Below are positions 1-8,430 of a stretch of 64,000 nt of DNA, one piece after another; positions within the stretch are counted from its first letter, which is position 1, and each line of letters starts with the position of its first letter. Origin of the DNA: SZUA-35 sp963781035 (lineage in GTDB: Bacteria; Actinomycetota; Acidimicrobiia; Acidimicrobiales; SZUA-35); contig CAWAEN010000004.1 of NCBI GenBank assembly GCA_963781035.1, forward strand, positions 372,001 to 436,000, written 5' to 3'. The notes under the pieces were generated by a model. It had not been told where the DNA came from and made no database searches. It worked only from the letters and a program-made list of their open reading frames with translations. The position numbers and the translations under genes are program-made.

Positions 1-364
1 GGTGAGCTACGGCCAGCGGACCGAACTCACCGAGTCGACCAACGTCGCGACCATCCCCGTCGGATACGCCGACGGGTATCGACGGGCGCTGTGGAACGGC
101 CCGCCGTTGGTGCTCGTTGGCGGTCGACGTCGGCGGATTCTCGGTGTGGTCACGATGGACCAGATGGTTGTCGATTGTGGGGACGACGACGTCGCGGTCG
201 GCGACGAGGTCGTTCTGATCGGCGAGCAGGACGGCGAGGAGGTCACGGCCGACGACCTCGCTGCGGCCCTCGACACCATCAACTACGAGATCACCTGCGG
301 GATTTCGGACCGGGTCGGTCGCCGGTACGTCAACCGGCGGTCGACGACTCGGACGCCGGGGTGA
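1..364 (+). CDS. alr: Alanine racemase, C-terminal part (gene enters from the left edge)
   Basis: Last 120 residues of alanine racemase, the cytosolic PLP enzyme that makes D-alanine for peptidoglycan. Only the C-terminal beta-barrel domain is in the window. The fragment opens on the SYG segment, which in this family carries the catalytic tyrosine, followed by VGYADGYRRA (fragment residues 20-29) and the substrate-site TMDQMVVD (51-58). The upstream PLP-lysine domain lies outside the window. The stop codon is embedded in the GTGA that starts the next gene, so translation is probably coupled. Identification rests on motif order and is secure for a fragment. Confidence 0.93.
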   Translation, partial: VSYGQRTELTESTNVATIPVGYADGYRRALWNGPPLVLVGGRRRRILGVVTMDQMVVDCGDDDVAVGDEVVLIGEQDGEEVTADDLAAALDTINYEITCGISDRVGRRYVNRRSTTRTPG

Positions 365-1347
365 ACTGGCTCTCGCTGGGAGCCGGGTTGCTCGTCGGAG
401 CGGCTGCAGAACAGCTGGCCACACGCTCGCTTCATCGCGGTTCGGATTCGGTCGCCACGCCGCGTCCGGCGACGGCCGTGAACATCGAACTCGCGACTCC
501 CGATGGAGGTGTGCTGCGCGGTGTCGAGGCGGGCCAGGGACGTCCGGTCGTGTTGTTGCACGGCATCACCCTGGCATCACGGGTCTGGCATCGGCAGTGG
601 GATCTGGTCGACGCGGCCCGCGTGATCGCGATCGATCTCCGCGGCCACGGCGATTCGGTGTCGGGACGGGATGGATCGACCATCGAGGCCAATGCGCGGG
701 ATCTCGCGTTCCTGCTCGACGAGATGGATCTCCAAGATGCCGTGGTCGCCGGCCACTCCATGGGGGGCATGGTCCTCGGGCGGTTCGCCGCCGATCACCT
801 CGGAACACCCTCGAACCCTGACCTCGACGGGAGGGTGGCAGGTCTCGGATTCATCTCGACGGCGGGTCGCAGCCCTGTCGGCTTGGCGAACGACGTGCTG
901 CGACGTCTGGCTCCGGCCGCTCAGCGTTTCGCCACGGCGAATCCTCGGTTGGTGCGACGCCTGGCGTCCGTACCGGACAACGACATGGGCCAGATCCTGG
1001 TCAGGTCGACCTTCGGTGCGCGCCCGGACATCCGTGACGTTCGCGAGACGGCCGAGGCGTTCGAGGCGTTGGAGCTGGACGAGTTCCTCCGAGCCGCTCC
1101 GTCGATTCTCGACCACGATGTCCTCGACGCGCTCGCCGCTTGCCACACCCCGGCTGCCGTGATCGTCGGATCACGCGATCCCCTGACCCCGGTGCGGGAG
1201 AGCAGGCGACTCGCTCGGGCGCTCCCGAATGCGACCTTGGAGATCATCGCCGGGGCCGGACATCAGCTCATGCTGGAACGCCCCGACGAAGTGAACGCCA
1301 TGCTGCGGTCGCTCCTCGAACGGACCTCGGCCGACCGGCGCTCATGA
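361..1347 (+). CDS. Alpha/beta hydrolase
   Basis: A 328-residue alpha/beta-hydrolase-fold protein; substrate unknown. GTG at 361 is chosen because it overlaps the alr stop (GTGA) and because the frame upstream of it has no homologous sequence. Visible motifs: LLHGIT (oxyanion strand, about residues 65-70), DLRGHGDS (92-99), the nucleophile elbow GHSMGG with Ser133, the acid in GSRDPLTP (Asp273) and His301 in GAGHQLM, so the triad looks complete. Residues 4-19 are hydrophobic and could be a short anchor. Position after alr and before a glycosyltransferase, with 4-base overlaps on both sides, makes one operon likely but does not reveal the substrate. Confidence 0.9.
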   Translation: MNWLSLGAGLLVGAAAEQLATRSLHRGSDSVATPRPATAVNIELATPDGGVLRGVEAGQGRPVVLLHGITLASRVWHRQWDLVDAARVIAIDLRGHGDSVSGRDGSTIEANARDLAFLLDEMDLQDAVVAGHSMGGMVLGRFAADHLGTPSNPDLDGRVAGLGFISTAGRSPVGLANDVLRRLAPAAQRFATANPRLVRRLASVPDNDMGQILVRSTFGARPDIRDVRETAEAFEALELDEFLRAAPSILDHDVLDALAACHTPAAVIVGSRDPLTPVRESRRLARALPNATLEIIAGAGHQLMLERPDEVNAMLRSLLERTSADRRS

Positions 1348-2492
1348 GGGTGCTCGTCGCCGAGTCCTGGTTCGGCGGATCGCATCGGTTGTGGGCGGAG
1401 GGATACCGCCGGTCGAGTCGGCATGACGTCGCGGTCGTCGGGCTCGAGCCCGCAGGCTGGAAATGGCGGCTTCGCGCCGGGGCAGCACCACTGGCTGCTC
1501 TGGTCGCAGACCAAGTCGATGAATGTGGCGCCTGGCCCGAGGCGATGATCGTGAGCGGATTGGTGGACGTGAGTTCGCTGCTCGGTCAGCTTCGGGCGCC
1601 CGCTGACGTGGCGGTCGTGACCTACATGCACGAGTCGCAGATCGTGTATCCGACGGTCGACGGAAACGTCGATGGCGAAGCCGTGCAGCGCAACTGGGAC
1701 TCGTGGTTGGCGTCCGATGCGGTGTGGTTCAACTCCGAATTCCATCGTGGGTCTGTCGTCGGGGCGCTTCCGGCGTGGGCGTCCTCGCTTCCCGAGCCGA
1801 TCGGTCAGGAGGCCATCGAAGAGGTGACGAGCGGGTTCGAGGTGCTCCCCGTCGGTGTCGATCCGGCGCCGAAGGCAGAGCAGTTTCCATTGGAGCTGTC
1901 ACCCACAGACCAGTCGATTCCAGGCCGAACCCGTGATCCGATCATTCTGTGGCCCCATCGTTGGGAGCCGGACAAGGCCCCGCACGTCTTCAGCCGGGCG
2001 ATCGACAAGCTCGTTGCCGCCGGCGCCGACTTCGCCTTGGTGCTGGCCGGGCATGACCCCGCTGATTCACCGATCCGGCGCGAGCTGGTCGAACGACACG
2101 GCGATCGCATCGTCGCCATCGGCCCGTTCTCGCGCCGAGAGTACGAGGACTGGATCCATCGTTCTGACGTGGTCGTGAGTTGCGCCGAACACGAGTTCTT
2201 CGGCGTCGCCGTGGTCGAGGCAGCACTGGCCGGATGTGTTCCCGTGCTCCCGGACGGGTTGAGCTATCCCGAGCTGATACCGCAGTCCATGCAGCCGGCC
2301 GTTCTCTACCAGCGGGGCCACTTCGGATCGAGGCTGCTCGAGGTCGTGGCCGATCTCGAGGCGTACCGAGCAGCGCTGATCGATCTTCCCCGAGCGCTCA
2401 CGAAATTCGGGTGGGACGTGGTCGGCCCCACCTACGACCGGCGATTGGACGAGTTGGTGGCCCGGTCTGGCGTAGTGTCGGACCGATGTTGA
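1344..2492 (+). CDS. DUF3524/QTMAN-like glycosyltransferase
   Basis: A 382-residue GT-B-type glycosyltransferase. ATG at 1344 overlaps the previous stop (ATGA). The N-terminus has the family pattern of DUF3524: a short strand, then FGGSHRLWAEGYRRSSRH (residues 10-27) and WKWRLRAGAA; the central TYMHESQIVYP and the C-terminal HRWEPDKAP and EHEFFGVAVVEA (nucleotide-sugar site) also fit. The animal members of this family are tRNA-queuosine mannosyltransferases (QTMAN/GTDC1). Whether this bacterial protein modifies queuosine tRNA, another nucleoside or something else cannot be read from the sequence. It overlaps the next gene by 7 bases. Confidence 0.78.
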   Translation: MRVLVAESWFGGSHRLWAEGYRRSSRHDVAVVGLEPAGWKWRLRAGAAPLAALVADQVDECGAWPEAMIVSGLVDVSSLLGQLRAPADVAVVTYMHESQIVYPTVDGNVDGEAVQRNWDSWLASDAVWFNSEFHRGSVVGALPAWASSLPEPIGQEAIEEVTSGFEVLPVGVDPAPKAEQFPLELSPTDQSIPGRTRDPIILWPHRWEPDKAPHVFSRAIDKLVAAGADFALVLAGHDPADSPIRRELVERHGDRIVAIGPFSRREYEDWIHRSDVVVSCAEHEFFGVAVVEAALAGCVPVLPDGLSYPELIPQSMQPAVLYQRGHFGSRLLEVVADLEAYRAALIDLPRALTKFGWDVVGPTYDRRLDELVARSGVVSDRC

Positions 2493-3346
2493 CCGACGTG
2501 CCCGGCGTTCGCGTCGGTCACTGGACCGACGATGTCGCAGAGACGGGGTGCACGGTCGTCGTGCTGCCACCGAACACCGTGGCATCGGGCGAGATCCGGG
2601 GCGGGGCACCGGCGACCCGCGAATTCGCACTGCTCGACCCGCTCCACCTCGTGCAACACGTCGATGCCGTCGTGCTCTCCGGAGGTTCGGCGTTCGGACT
2701 GGCGGCGGGTAGCGGCGTGGTCGAGGTGCTCGAAGAGCAGGCACGAGGTTTCCCGACCGCCGCCGGCCCGGTTCCCATCGTGGTCGGGATGAGTCTGTAT
2801 GACCTGGGAGTCGGCGATGCTGCTGTGCGGCCAGGGGTCGCGCAGGGCCGCATCGCGGCTGAGGCAGCGACAGCCGGACCGCACCCGTGTGGACGCGTTG
2901 GTGCCGGCCGGGGAGCCACGATCGGCAAGTGGGGCGGGCCGGGGACCACAGAGCCGGGAGGGGTCGGGGCGGCGACGATCCGATCGGGCGACGTGATCGT
3001 GAGCGCCCTGATCGCGGTCAATGCTCTCGGCTGGATCGACGACGGCACGACCGTCACCGATCCGGGGCCACGATGGTCAGCCGATGCCGCACCGGGCTCA
3101 GAGGAATTCGGCAACACGACCATCGGCGTGGTCGTCACGAACGCCGTGCTCGACAAGGCGTCGTGTCATCTGGCGGCGCGGAGTGGTCACGACGGTTACG
3201 CGAGAGCGCTCCAACCAGCCCACACATCGGCCGATGGAGATGCGTTGGTGGTTGCCGCGACCGGCGAGGTCGAGGCCGATCTGGCTCACATTCGGGTGTT
3301 GGTCCAACACGCCGTCGTCACCGCGATTCGGGGACTCCATGACTGA
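2486..3346 (+). CDS. P1 family (DmpA-type) aminopeptidase
   Basis: A 286-residue member of peptidase family S58/P1 (DmpA-like), self-processing N-terminal-nucleophile enzymes that act on small peptides or amino amides. ATG 2486 starts DVPGVRVGHWTDD, the usual N-terminal pattern; LSGGSAFGLAAGSGVVE (about residues 67-83) is the conserved glycine-rich helix. The predicted autocleavage site is before the Thr-Thr of NTTIGVVVTNA (about 211-221), with HDGYARALQPAHTSADGD near the end. Overlaps the glycosyltransferase gene by 7 bases, so translationally coupled. Substrate unknown; cytosolic by absence of a signal peptide. Confidence 0.88.
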   Translation: MLTDVPGVRVGHWTDDVAETGCTVVVLPPNTVASGEIRGGAPATREFALLDPLHLVQHVDAVVLSGGSAFGLAAGSGVVEVLEEQARGFPTAAGPVPIVVGMSLYDLGVGDAAVRPGVAQGRIAAEAATAGPHPCGRVGAGRGATIGKWGGPGTTEPGGVGAATIRSGDVIVSALIAVNALGWIDDGTTVTDPGPRWSADAAPGSEEFGNTTIGVVVTNAVLDKASCHLAARSGHDGYARALQPAHTSADGDALVVAATGEVEADLAHIRVLVQHAVVTAIRGLHD

Positions 3347-3464
3347 GACTGCGACTGCCGCTCCGGCGTTTGCCGGGGGTGGTCGGCCCGCACCATCCTG
3401 TTCGGATGGCCTGTTCGGATGGCTCGCCGCCGGCGATCTGCGATGGATGACCGGGGTCGCATGA
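3339..3464 (+). CDS. Possible 41-residue coupling ORF
   Basis: A small frame whose ATG overlaps the stop of the P1 peptidase gene by 8 bases and whose TGA overlaps the ATG of trkH (ATGA at 3461). It would encode a Gly/Ala-rich peptide ending LRWMTGVA with no recognised motif. The two overlaps would let ribosomes pass from the peptidase gene into trkH across an otherwise 114-base gap that lacks a clear Shine-Dalgarno. It may be no more than a chance open frame in high-GC DNA. Confidence 0.25.
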   Translation: MTETATAAPAFAGGGRPAPSCSDGLFGWLAAGDLRWMTGVA

Positions 3465-4807
3465 AGTTCTCGCTGGTGTCCCAGAGGTTCGCGACGCCGA
3501 GCTTCGCGGTGCTTTCCGCGTTCGGTTTGCTGATCGCTGCCGGCTCGTTCCTGCTCTGGCTGCCGATCAGCCACGCGGCGGATGCCGTGAGCTTCAGCGA
3601 TGCCGTGTTCACCGCAACGTCTGCAGTCACCGTGACCGGGCTGGTCGTCGTCGACACCGGCACCGCGTGGACCCTCTTCGGGGAGCTCGTGATCCTCGCG
3701 CTCATTCAGATCGGCGGTCTCGGCATCATGACGTTGGCCGGTTTCGTCGGTATCGCGCTCAACCGCCGTCTCGGTCTCAGTTCCGGGGCCCGAGCGGCTG
3801 CTGAGATCGGCCTCAGTGACATCGGGATCCTGCGGAACCTGATCGGTGACCTCGTCCGTTTCGTGCTCGGTGCCGAGGTGGTCGTCGCCGTTCTCCTGAC
3901 CATCCGCTTCGCCATGCAGCCGAACACGGGACCACTGGCCGCGGTACACCTCGGGATCTTCCATTCGGTCTCTGCGTTCAACAACGCAGGTTTCTCGATC
4001 TTCGAGGGCGGGCTCGAGCGGTACGTCGGTGATTGGTTCGTCTCACTCGTCGTGGCCGGAGCCTTCATCCTGGGTGGCATCGGCTTCCCCGTGGTGTTCG
4101 AGTTGCGGAAGCGGTGGCGTCGGCCGGCTACCTGGTCGTTGCACACGAAGGTGACCCTGACAACCACGGCCGTCCTCCTGGTTTCGGGAACCTTCCTCAT
4201 CGCTGTGGTCGAGTGGGGTAATGGCCGAACCCTCGGCCCGCTCGGCTTCGGCGAGCGGGTGCTCGCGTCGTTCTTCCAATCGGCCACTGCCCGGACCGCC
4301 GGTTTCAACACCGTCGACATCGGGGCGATGGAGCCGGCCAGTTGGTTGGTGATGATCCTCCTGATGGTGATCGGTGCCAGCAGCGCTTCGACGGGCGGTG
4401 GCATCAAGACGTCCACCGTCGCCGTCGTCGTCCGCTCCACACTCGCCGAGTTCCAGCGCGACCACAGCGTGCACATGTTCGGGCGCAACATCCCCGTTGG
4501 GCTCCAACGCGAAGCGTTGGCCTTGGTCGTGGCGGCGCTGGCCACCGTCGGTACTGCGACCTTCGTCCTCACGGCGCTCGAACCGGACCTCGAACTGGGG
4601 AGTCTCCTGTTCGAAGCCGCATCGGCGTTCGGTACGGCGGGCCTCACCACCGGCGTCACCGACGCTCTCGGGGCGGTGTCGAGACTCGTGATCGTGGCGC
4701 TGATGTTCATCGGTCGAGTGGGTCCGATCACGTTCGGTACCGCCGTGCTGCTGCGCTCGGAAGCCCTCGCATTCCGCTACCCCGATGGCACGCTGATCGT
4801 CGGCTGA
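3461..4807 (+). CDS. trkH: Trk/Ktr-type potassium transporter, membrane subunit
   Basis: A 448-residue polytopic membrane protein of the TrkH/KtrB superfamily, the K+-translocating subunit of a Trk/Ktr system. The four pore-loop repeats are recognisable: TSAVTVTGLVVVDTG, FNNAGFSIFEGGLE, SATARTAGFNTVDIG and SAFGTAGLTTGVTD, each with the selectivity-filter glycine, consistent with a K+ path. ATG 3461 is favoured since it begins MKFSLVSQRF just ahead of the first membrane span; in-frame ATGs at 3419 and 3443 would add a basic extension. The regulatory subunit trkA follows 40 bases downstream. Confidence 0.93.
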   Translation: MKFSLVSQRFATPSFAVLSAFGLLIAAGSFLLWLPISHAADAVSFSDAVFTATSAVTVTGLVVVDTGTAWTLFGELVILALIQIGGLGIMTLAGFVGIALNRRLGLSSGARAAAEIGLSDIGILRNLIGDLVRFVLGAEVVVAVLLTIRFAMQPNTGPLAAVHLGIFHSVSAFNNAGFSIFEGGLERYVGDWFVSLVVAGAFILGGIGFPVVFELRKRWRRPATWSLHTKVTLTTTAVLLVSGTFLIAVVEWGNGRTLGPLGFGERVLASFFQSATARTAGFNTVDIGAMEPASWLVMILLMVIGASSASTGGGIKTSTVAVVVRSTLAEFQRDHSVHMFGRNIPVGLQREALALVVAALATVGTATFVLTALEPDLELGSLLFEAASAFGTAGLTTGVTDALGAVSRLVIVALMFIGRVGPITFGTAVLLRSEALAFRYPDGTLIVG

Positions 4808-4847
4808 TGCTGTTCACTGTTGTTCGTACCGAATCCTCCATCGGAGC

Positions 4848-5570
4848 ATGTCCGTGACCTACATCGATCGATTCCGCGACTGGATCAACCCTCAGGACCA
4901 CGACGGCTCGGCCGAGTCCGTCTTCGTGGTTGGTCTCGGTCGCTTCGGAAGCGCACTGGCCCAGACCCTGGTCGGCCTGGGGGTCGACGTCCTCGCTGTC
5001 GACAGCGACCCGGAACGGGTGAACGACTACGCCGACGTGCTTCCCACGGTCAGGCAAGCCGATGCCACCAGCCAGACTGCTCTTCGTCAGCTTGGCATCG
5101 AACAGTTCGACGCGGCCGTCGTTGCCATCGGAACCGGAATCGAAGCCAGCATCCTGACGACGTCAGCGCTCGTCGATGTCGGCGTTCCCGTGGTGTGGGC
5201 CAAGGCGATCACGGCCGAGCACGGGAAGATCCTGGAACGAGTAGGGGCTCATCACGTCGTGTTCCCCGAGCGTCAGATGGGTGAGCGCGTGGCCCACGCA
5301 GTGACGGGTGCGGTGGTCGACTACTTCGCTCTCGACGAGGGTTTCGTCATCGCCGAACTCGAAGCGCCGGCGCGTTTCGTCGGTCAGACCCTGCAGCAAT
5401 CGGCGATCCGTCAGACCCACGGCGTGACCGTCGTGTGCATCAAGCCCGCTGGGGAGCCGTTCACCTACGCAACGGCCGAAACGAAGATCTCGAAGCGGGA
5501 CCTGCTGGTCGTGGCTGGTGCCACCGAACAGATCGACCGATTCACTGCCTTGAGCTCGGTTGCCAAGTAG
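4848..5570 (+). CDS. trkA: Trk/Ktr potassium uptake regulatory subunit (RCK protein)
   Basis: A 240-residue cytosolic gating subunit that binds nucleotides and controls the TrkH pore. RCK_N Rossmann domain: VFVVGLGRFGSALAQTL (about residues 25-41) with the acidic strand end AVDSDPERV; RCK_C domain from about residue 150 (FVIAELEAPARFVGQTL to the end). The N-terminal 22 residues, rich in Asp/Arg, precede the Rossmann strand. Single-RCK length matches KtrA rather than the doubled E. coli TrkA. It is the last gene of the rightward run; the next gene is convergent, 4 bases away. Confidence 0.94.
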   Translation: MSVTYIDRFRDWINPQDHDGSAESVFVVGLGRFGSALAQTLVGLGVDVLAVDSDPERVNDYADVLPTVRQADATSQTALRQLGIEQFDAAVVAIGTGIEASILTTSALVDVGVPVVWAKAITAEHGKILERVGAHHVVFPERQMGERVAHAVTGAVVDYFALDEGFVIAELEAPARFVGQTLQQSAIRQTHGVTVVCIKPAGEPFTYATAETKISKRDLLVVAGATEQIDRFTALSSVAK

Positions 5571-5574
5571 AGCG

Positions 5575-6747
5575 TCAGCCGAGGGTGTGCGGGAGCACAC
5601 TCATCCGGAGCGCTCCTGACTCGGTGATCAGGAACTGGTCTTCGAGCTTGACCCCGAGTCGCATGGTGGCGTCGCCGATGTAGCTCTCGACACAGATCAC
5701 CATGCCAGGGGCGAACTCGCCGGGGAAGTCGTAGACCCCGTCCAGGCCGACCGGAGGCACGTATGGGTACTCGCCCGACAGCCCCAGACCGTGAGCCAGG
5801 CAGGAGTAGCGATGCGGGGCGTGGCGTTCCGGCACGGTCCACGCTGACCGAGCGAAGTCCTCGAACGAGCGGCCCGGTGCCAGGAGCGCGCTGTTGGTTT
5901 CGAGCTGTTCGAGCGCCAGACCGTGGAGGAGCATCTGATCCCGCGATGGTGGGCCGTCGCCTATGAGGAACGTGCGGGAGAAGTCGACGCCGTAGCCACC
6001 GAGGCCGATGGCATCGGTGTCGAGGCAGAACAGGTCACCGGCTTCGACCGTTCTCTCCCCGGCTTCCTGGAAATAGGGGAAGGTCTTCGGTCCGCTCTGT
6101 GCCAACCGGGTCGACACGAATTCGCCGTTGGTGGCGATGAGGTGTCGGTGGAACTCGGACCAGATCTCGTTCTCGGTCTTCCCCGGCTCCAGCTTGGTCT
6201 GCATCGAACGGACGCCGGTTTCGACCCGGCGCATGGCCTCACTCATGAGGTTGATCTCCGTGAGGGTCTTGATGAGCCTCGCCTCGACGAACAGCTCGGT
6301 GGCCGAGACGAGGGTCATGCCGTGGGAACGAAGACCATCGGTGATCGGGTGATCGCATCGTTCGACGGCCAGCTCGGTCTCGCCATCGCAGCACTCAGCG
6401 ATCTCGGCCGCGAAGGAACGGACGGCGTCGAGATATCCGGGTCCGCTCTGCGCCGTGACCCCCGGCGCGGTTCGGACCTCGTCGACCCAGGGCTCGGCCA
6501 GATGCTCTGCACCGGCGAACTCCCACATCACGGTTGGACCCTCGGCCGAGAAGAGCAGAAAACGGTGTGCACCCATCATGGAGAAGACGGTCATGTTCCG
6601 AACACCGGTGGCATACAAGATGTTGATGGGGTCAGCAGTCAGGATGAAGGGCACATCCTGATCGCGCATGAGCTGGCGTAGCCGAGCCGCTCGCTGATGT
6701 TCGATGCCGAGCGCCGAATTGTCCGATACCGAGGGTTCGGTGGTCAT
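5575..6747 (-). CDS. M24 family metallopeptidase (Xaa-Pro dipeptidase-like)
   Basis: A 390-residue pita-bread-fold peptidase. The N-terminal creatinase-like domain (about 1-160) is followed by the catalytic domain with candidate metal ligands in order: LDTDAIG, GVDFSRTFLIG, AHGLGLSGEYP (His), VICVESYIG (Glu) and GVKLEDQFLI (Glu). ATG 6747 is chosen because it overlaps the stop of the PLP dehydratase (ATGA); the frame remains open upstream but with no family similarity. The dimetal site looks intact; proline-peptide hydrolysis is the family role, the true substrate is not known. Confidence 0.88.
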   Translation of the reverse strand: MTTEPSVSDNSALGIEHQRAARLRQLMRDQDVPFILTADPINILYATGVRNMTVFSMMGAHRFLLFSAEGPTVMWEFAGAEHLAEPWVDEVRTAPGVTAQSGPGYLDAVRSFAAEIAECCDGETELAVERCDHPITDGLRSHGMTLVSATELFVEARLIKTLTEINLMSEAMRRVETGVRSMQTKLEPGKTENEIWSEFHRHLIATNGEFVSTRLAQSGPKTFPYFQEAGERTVEAGDLFCLDTDAIGLGGYGVDFSRTFLIGDGPPSRDQMLLHGLALEQLETNSALLAPGRSFEDFARSAWTVPERHAPHRYSCLAHGLGLSGEYPYVPPVGLDGVYDFPGEFAPGMVICVESYIGDATMRLGVKLEDQFLITESGALRMSVLPHTLG

Positions 6748-7718
6748 CGGGTCACCGATCCTGGATCGGTGTTCGCCCCGCAGAGCACGACGCCGAGGCG
6801 GTGGGTGAGCGTCGATCTCGGTCGCCAGCGGCCGGCCAGGATGGCGGCGACGGGCGCGGCGGTCGAAGGCTCGACGATGAGGCGAAGCCGATCCCACAGC
6901 ACCAGCTGCGCTGCCACCAATTCCTCGTCTGACACCACCACGCTGACAGCACCTGCGGTCGACAGTGCGTGCCACGGGTTGGCACCGAGGCGCGTCGCTC
7001 CGAGCGCATCAGCGGCCAGGCCGGACACCTCGATGTCGGTCGGGCCGTCATTGCGGAGGGCGGTGGCGAAGGTGGCGGTGCCCGCGGTCTCGCAGGCAAC
7101 GACCTCGACCCGGTTGGTGAACCACGAGGCTGCGCCACCGGCCAGGCCTCCGCCTCCGCAGGCAACCAGCACGGCGTCGACCAGTCCGGCTTGGTGTTCG
7201 AGCTCGCGGCTGCAGGTTCCGGCGCCGGCCATCACCGTTGGGTCGTCGTACGGGTGGATGGCAGTGGCGGCGTGTTGGGACTGCCACTCGACGCTGGCGG
7301 CATGCGCTTCGGTGAAGACTGATCCTTCTTGGTGGACAACGGCGCCGTTGGCCCGAAGGCGGTCGACCTTGGCCGGAGCGGCGATGGTCGGGACGAAGAT
7401 GTTCGCGGCATGGCCGAACCGGTCCGCAGCCCAGGCAACGGCGGCGCCGTGATTGCCGCCGGAGGCAGCGACCACTCCTGCTGGTCCGATGTCTCGGGTC
7501 GCCAGGAAGTGAGCGGCACCTCGCGCCTTGAAGGACCCGCTGTGCTGCAGGTGCTCGAGCTTCAGAACGAGCGTCGTGTCGGCGAGCGACGGCTGATCCG
7601 TCAGGTCGGACGCAAGGACCTCGATGATCGGTGTCACCCGTGTGTGGGGTCGAATGACGGCGGCCGCCCGCTCGATGTCGATTGGCGAGAGTGGGTGGGC
7701 AGCGGGTCGGTCACCCAT
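6744..7718 (-). CDS. Threonine/serine dehydratase-like PLP enzyme
   Basis: A 324-residue fold-type II PLP protein resembling threonine/serine dehydratases (ammonia elimination from hydroxyamino acids). The Schiff-base lysine is Lys64 in HSGSFKARGA; ASGGNHGAAVAWAA binds substrate carboxylate, and CGGGGLAGGAA is the phosphate loop. No C-terminal ACT regulatory domain is present. ATG 7718 gives the usual N-terminus; an upstream in-frame ATG at 7790 would add 24 residues. It overlaps the M24 peptidase by 4 bases, suggesting joint breakdown of peptide-derived amino acids, an inference only. Divergent from tsaE. Confidence 0.87.
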   Translation of the reverse strand: MGDRPAAHPLSPIDIERAAAVIRPHTRVTPIIEVLASDLTDQPSLADTTLVLKLEHLQHSGSFKARGAAHFLATRDIGPAGVVAASGGNHGAAVAWAADRFGHAANIFVPTIAAPAKVDRLRANGAVVHQEGSVFTEAHAASVEWQSQHAATAIHPYDDPTVMAGAGTCSRELEHQAGLVDAVLVACGGGGLAGGAASWFTNRVEVVACETAGTATFATALRNDGPTDIEVSGLAADALGATRLGANPWHALSTAGAVSVVVSDEELVAAQLVLWDRLRLIVEPSTAAPVAAILAGRWRPRSTLTHRLGVVLCGANTDPGSVTR

Positions 7719-7890
7719 CGGAAGGGTCTGGGTTCCGAGGAGTGAGGGCGACGACTGACATCGTCGCGAGACTAGAACCTGAGCCGACATCTTTCGACCA
7801 TCGCCTCGTTCTCCGGAGCTGTCGTTCACACCGCCGGCCCGTTCGATGGATGCGGCCGCCGAGCCGAGGTTGTGCGAATAGCCTGACCCG

Positions 7891-8430
7891 GTGATCACCC
7901 TGACCACCTCGAGTCCTCAGGACACGAAAGCGCTCGCTGCCGCGATCTCCGACCACCTCGTGGTCGGCGATCTGCTCGTGTTGGCCGGGGATCTCGGTGC
8001 CGGGAAGACGTGTTTCGCTCAGGGTCTCGGCGCCGGCCTCGGTGTCGACGAGCGGATGACCAGCCCCACGTTCACGCTCGTGAATCGGTATCAGTCCGGT
8101 CGGCTGGAGTTGAACCATCTCGACGTCTACCGGCTCGACGACATCGCCGAGACGCTGGATCTCGATCTTCCCGAGTTGCTCGAGGTCGGGGTCACCGTCA
8201 TCGAGTGGGGCGAGGAGATCGACCAGGTGCTGCCGGTCGATCACCTCACCGTCCGGCTGCGTTATCCGGAGCTGCCGAGCTCGGACGACGACGCTGTCGA
8301 TGCCGTCGACGCTGAGGCTGAGGCTGAGGGCGCAGACGATGCCAGGCTGATCGATCTCGAGGCCGGCGGGCCGGTGTGGATCGAGCGATTGGCCGAGCTG
8401 ACGCCCTCGCTCGAACGGTGGGTCCGGTGA
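7891..8430 (+). CDS. tsaE: tRNA t6A synthesis ATPase TsaE
   Basis: A 179-residue P-loop ATPase that powers the TsaB-TsaD complex transferring threonylcarbamoyl to A37 of ANN-decoding tRNAs. Walker A is GDLGAGKT (33-40); SPTFTLVNRY, NHLDVYRL and VIEWGEEI are family signatures. GTG 7891 is the first plausible start. Residues about 131-152 form an acidic Asp/Ala/Glu insert (DDDAVDAVDAEAEAEGADD) before a short C-terminal tail, not part of the usual TsaE core. First gene of tsaE-tsaB-rimI-tsaD; its TGA shares a base with the tsaB ATG. Confidence 0.95.
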   Translation: MITLTTSSPQDTKALAAAISDHLVVGDLLVLAGDLGAGKTCFAQGLGAGLGVDERMTSPTFTLVNRYQSGRLELNHLDVYRLDDIAETLDLDLPELLEVGVTVIEWGEEIDQVLPVDHLTVRLRYPELPSSDDDAVDAVDAEAEAEGADDARLIDLEAGGPVWIERLAELTPSLERWVR

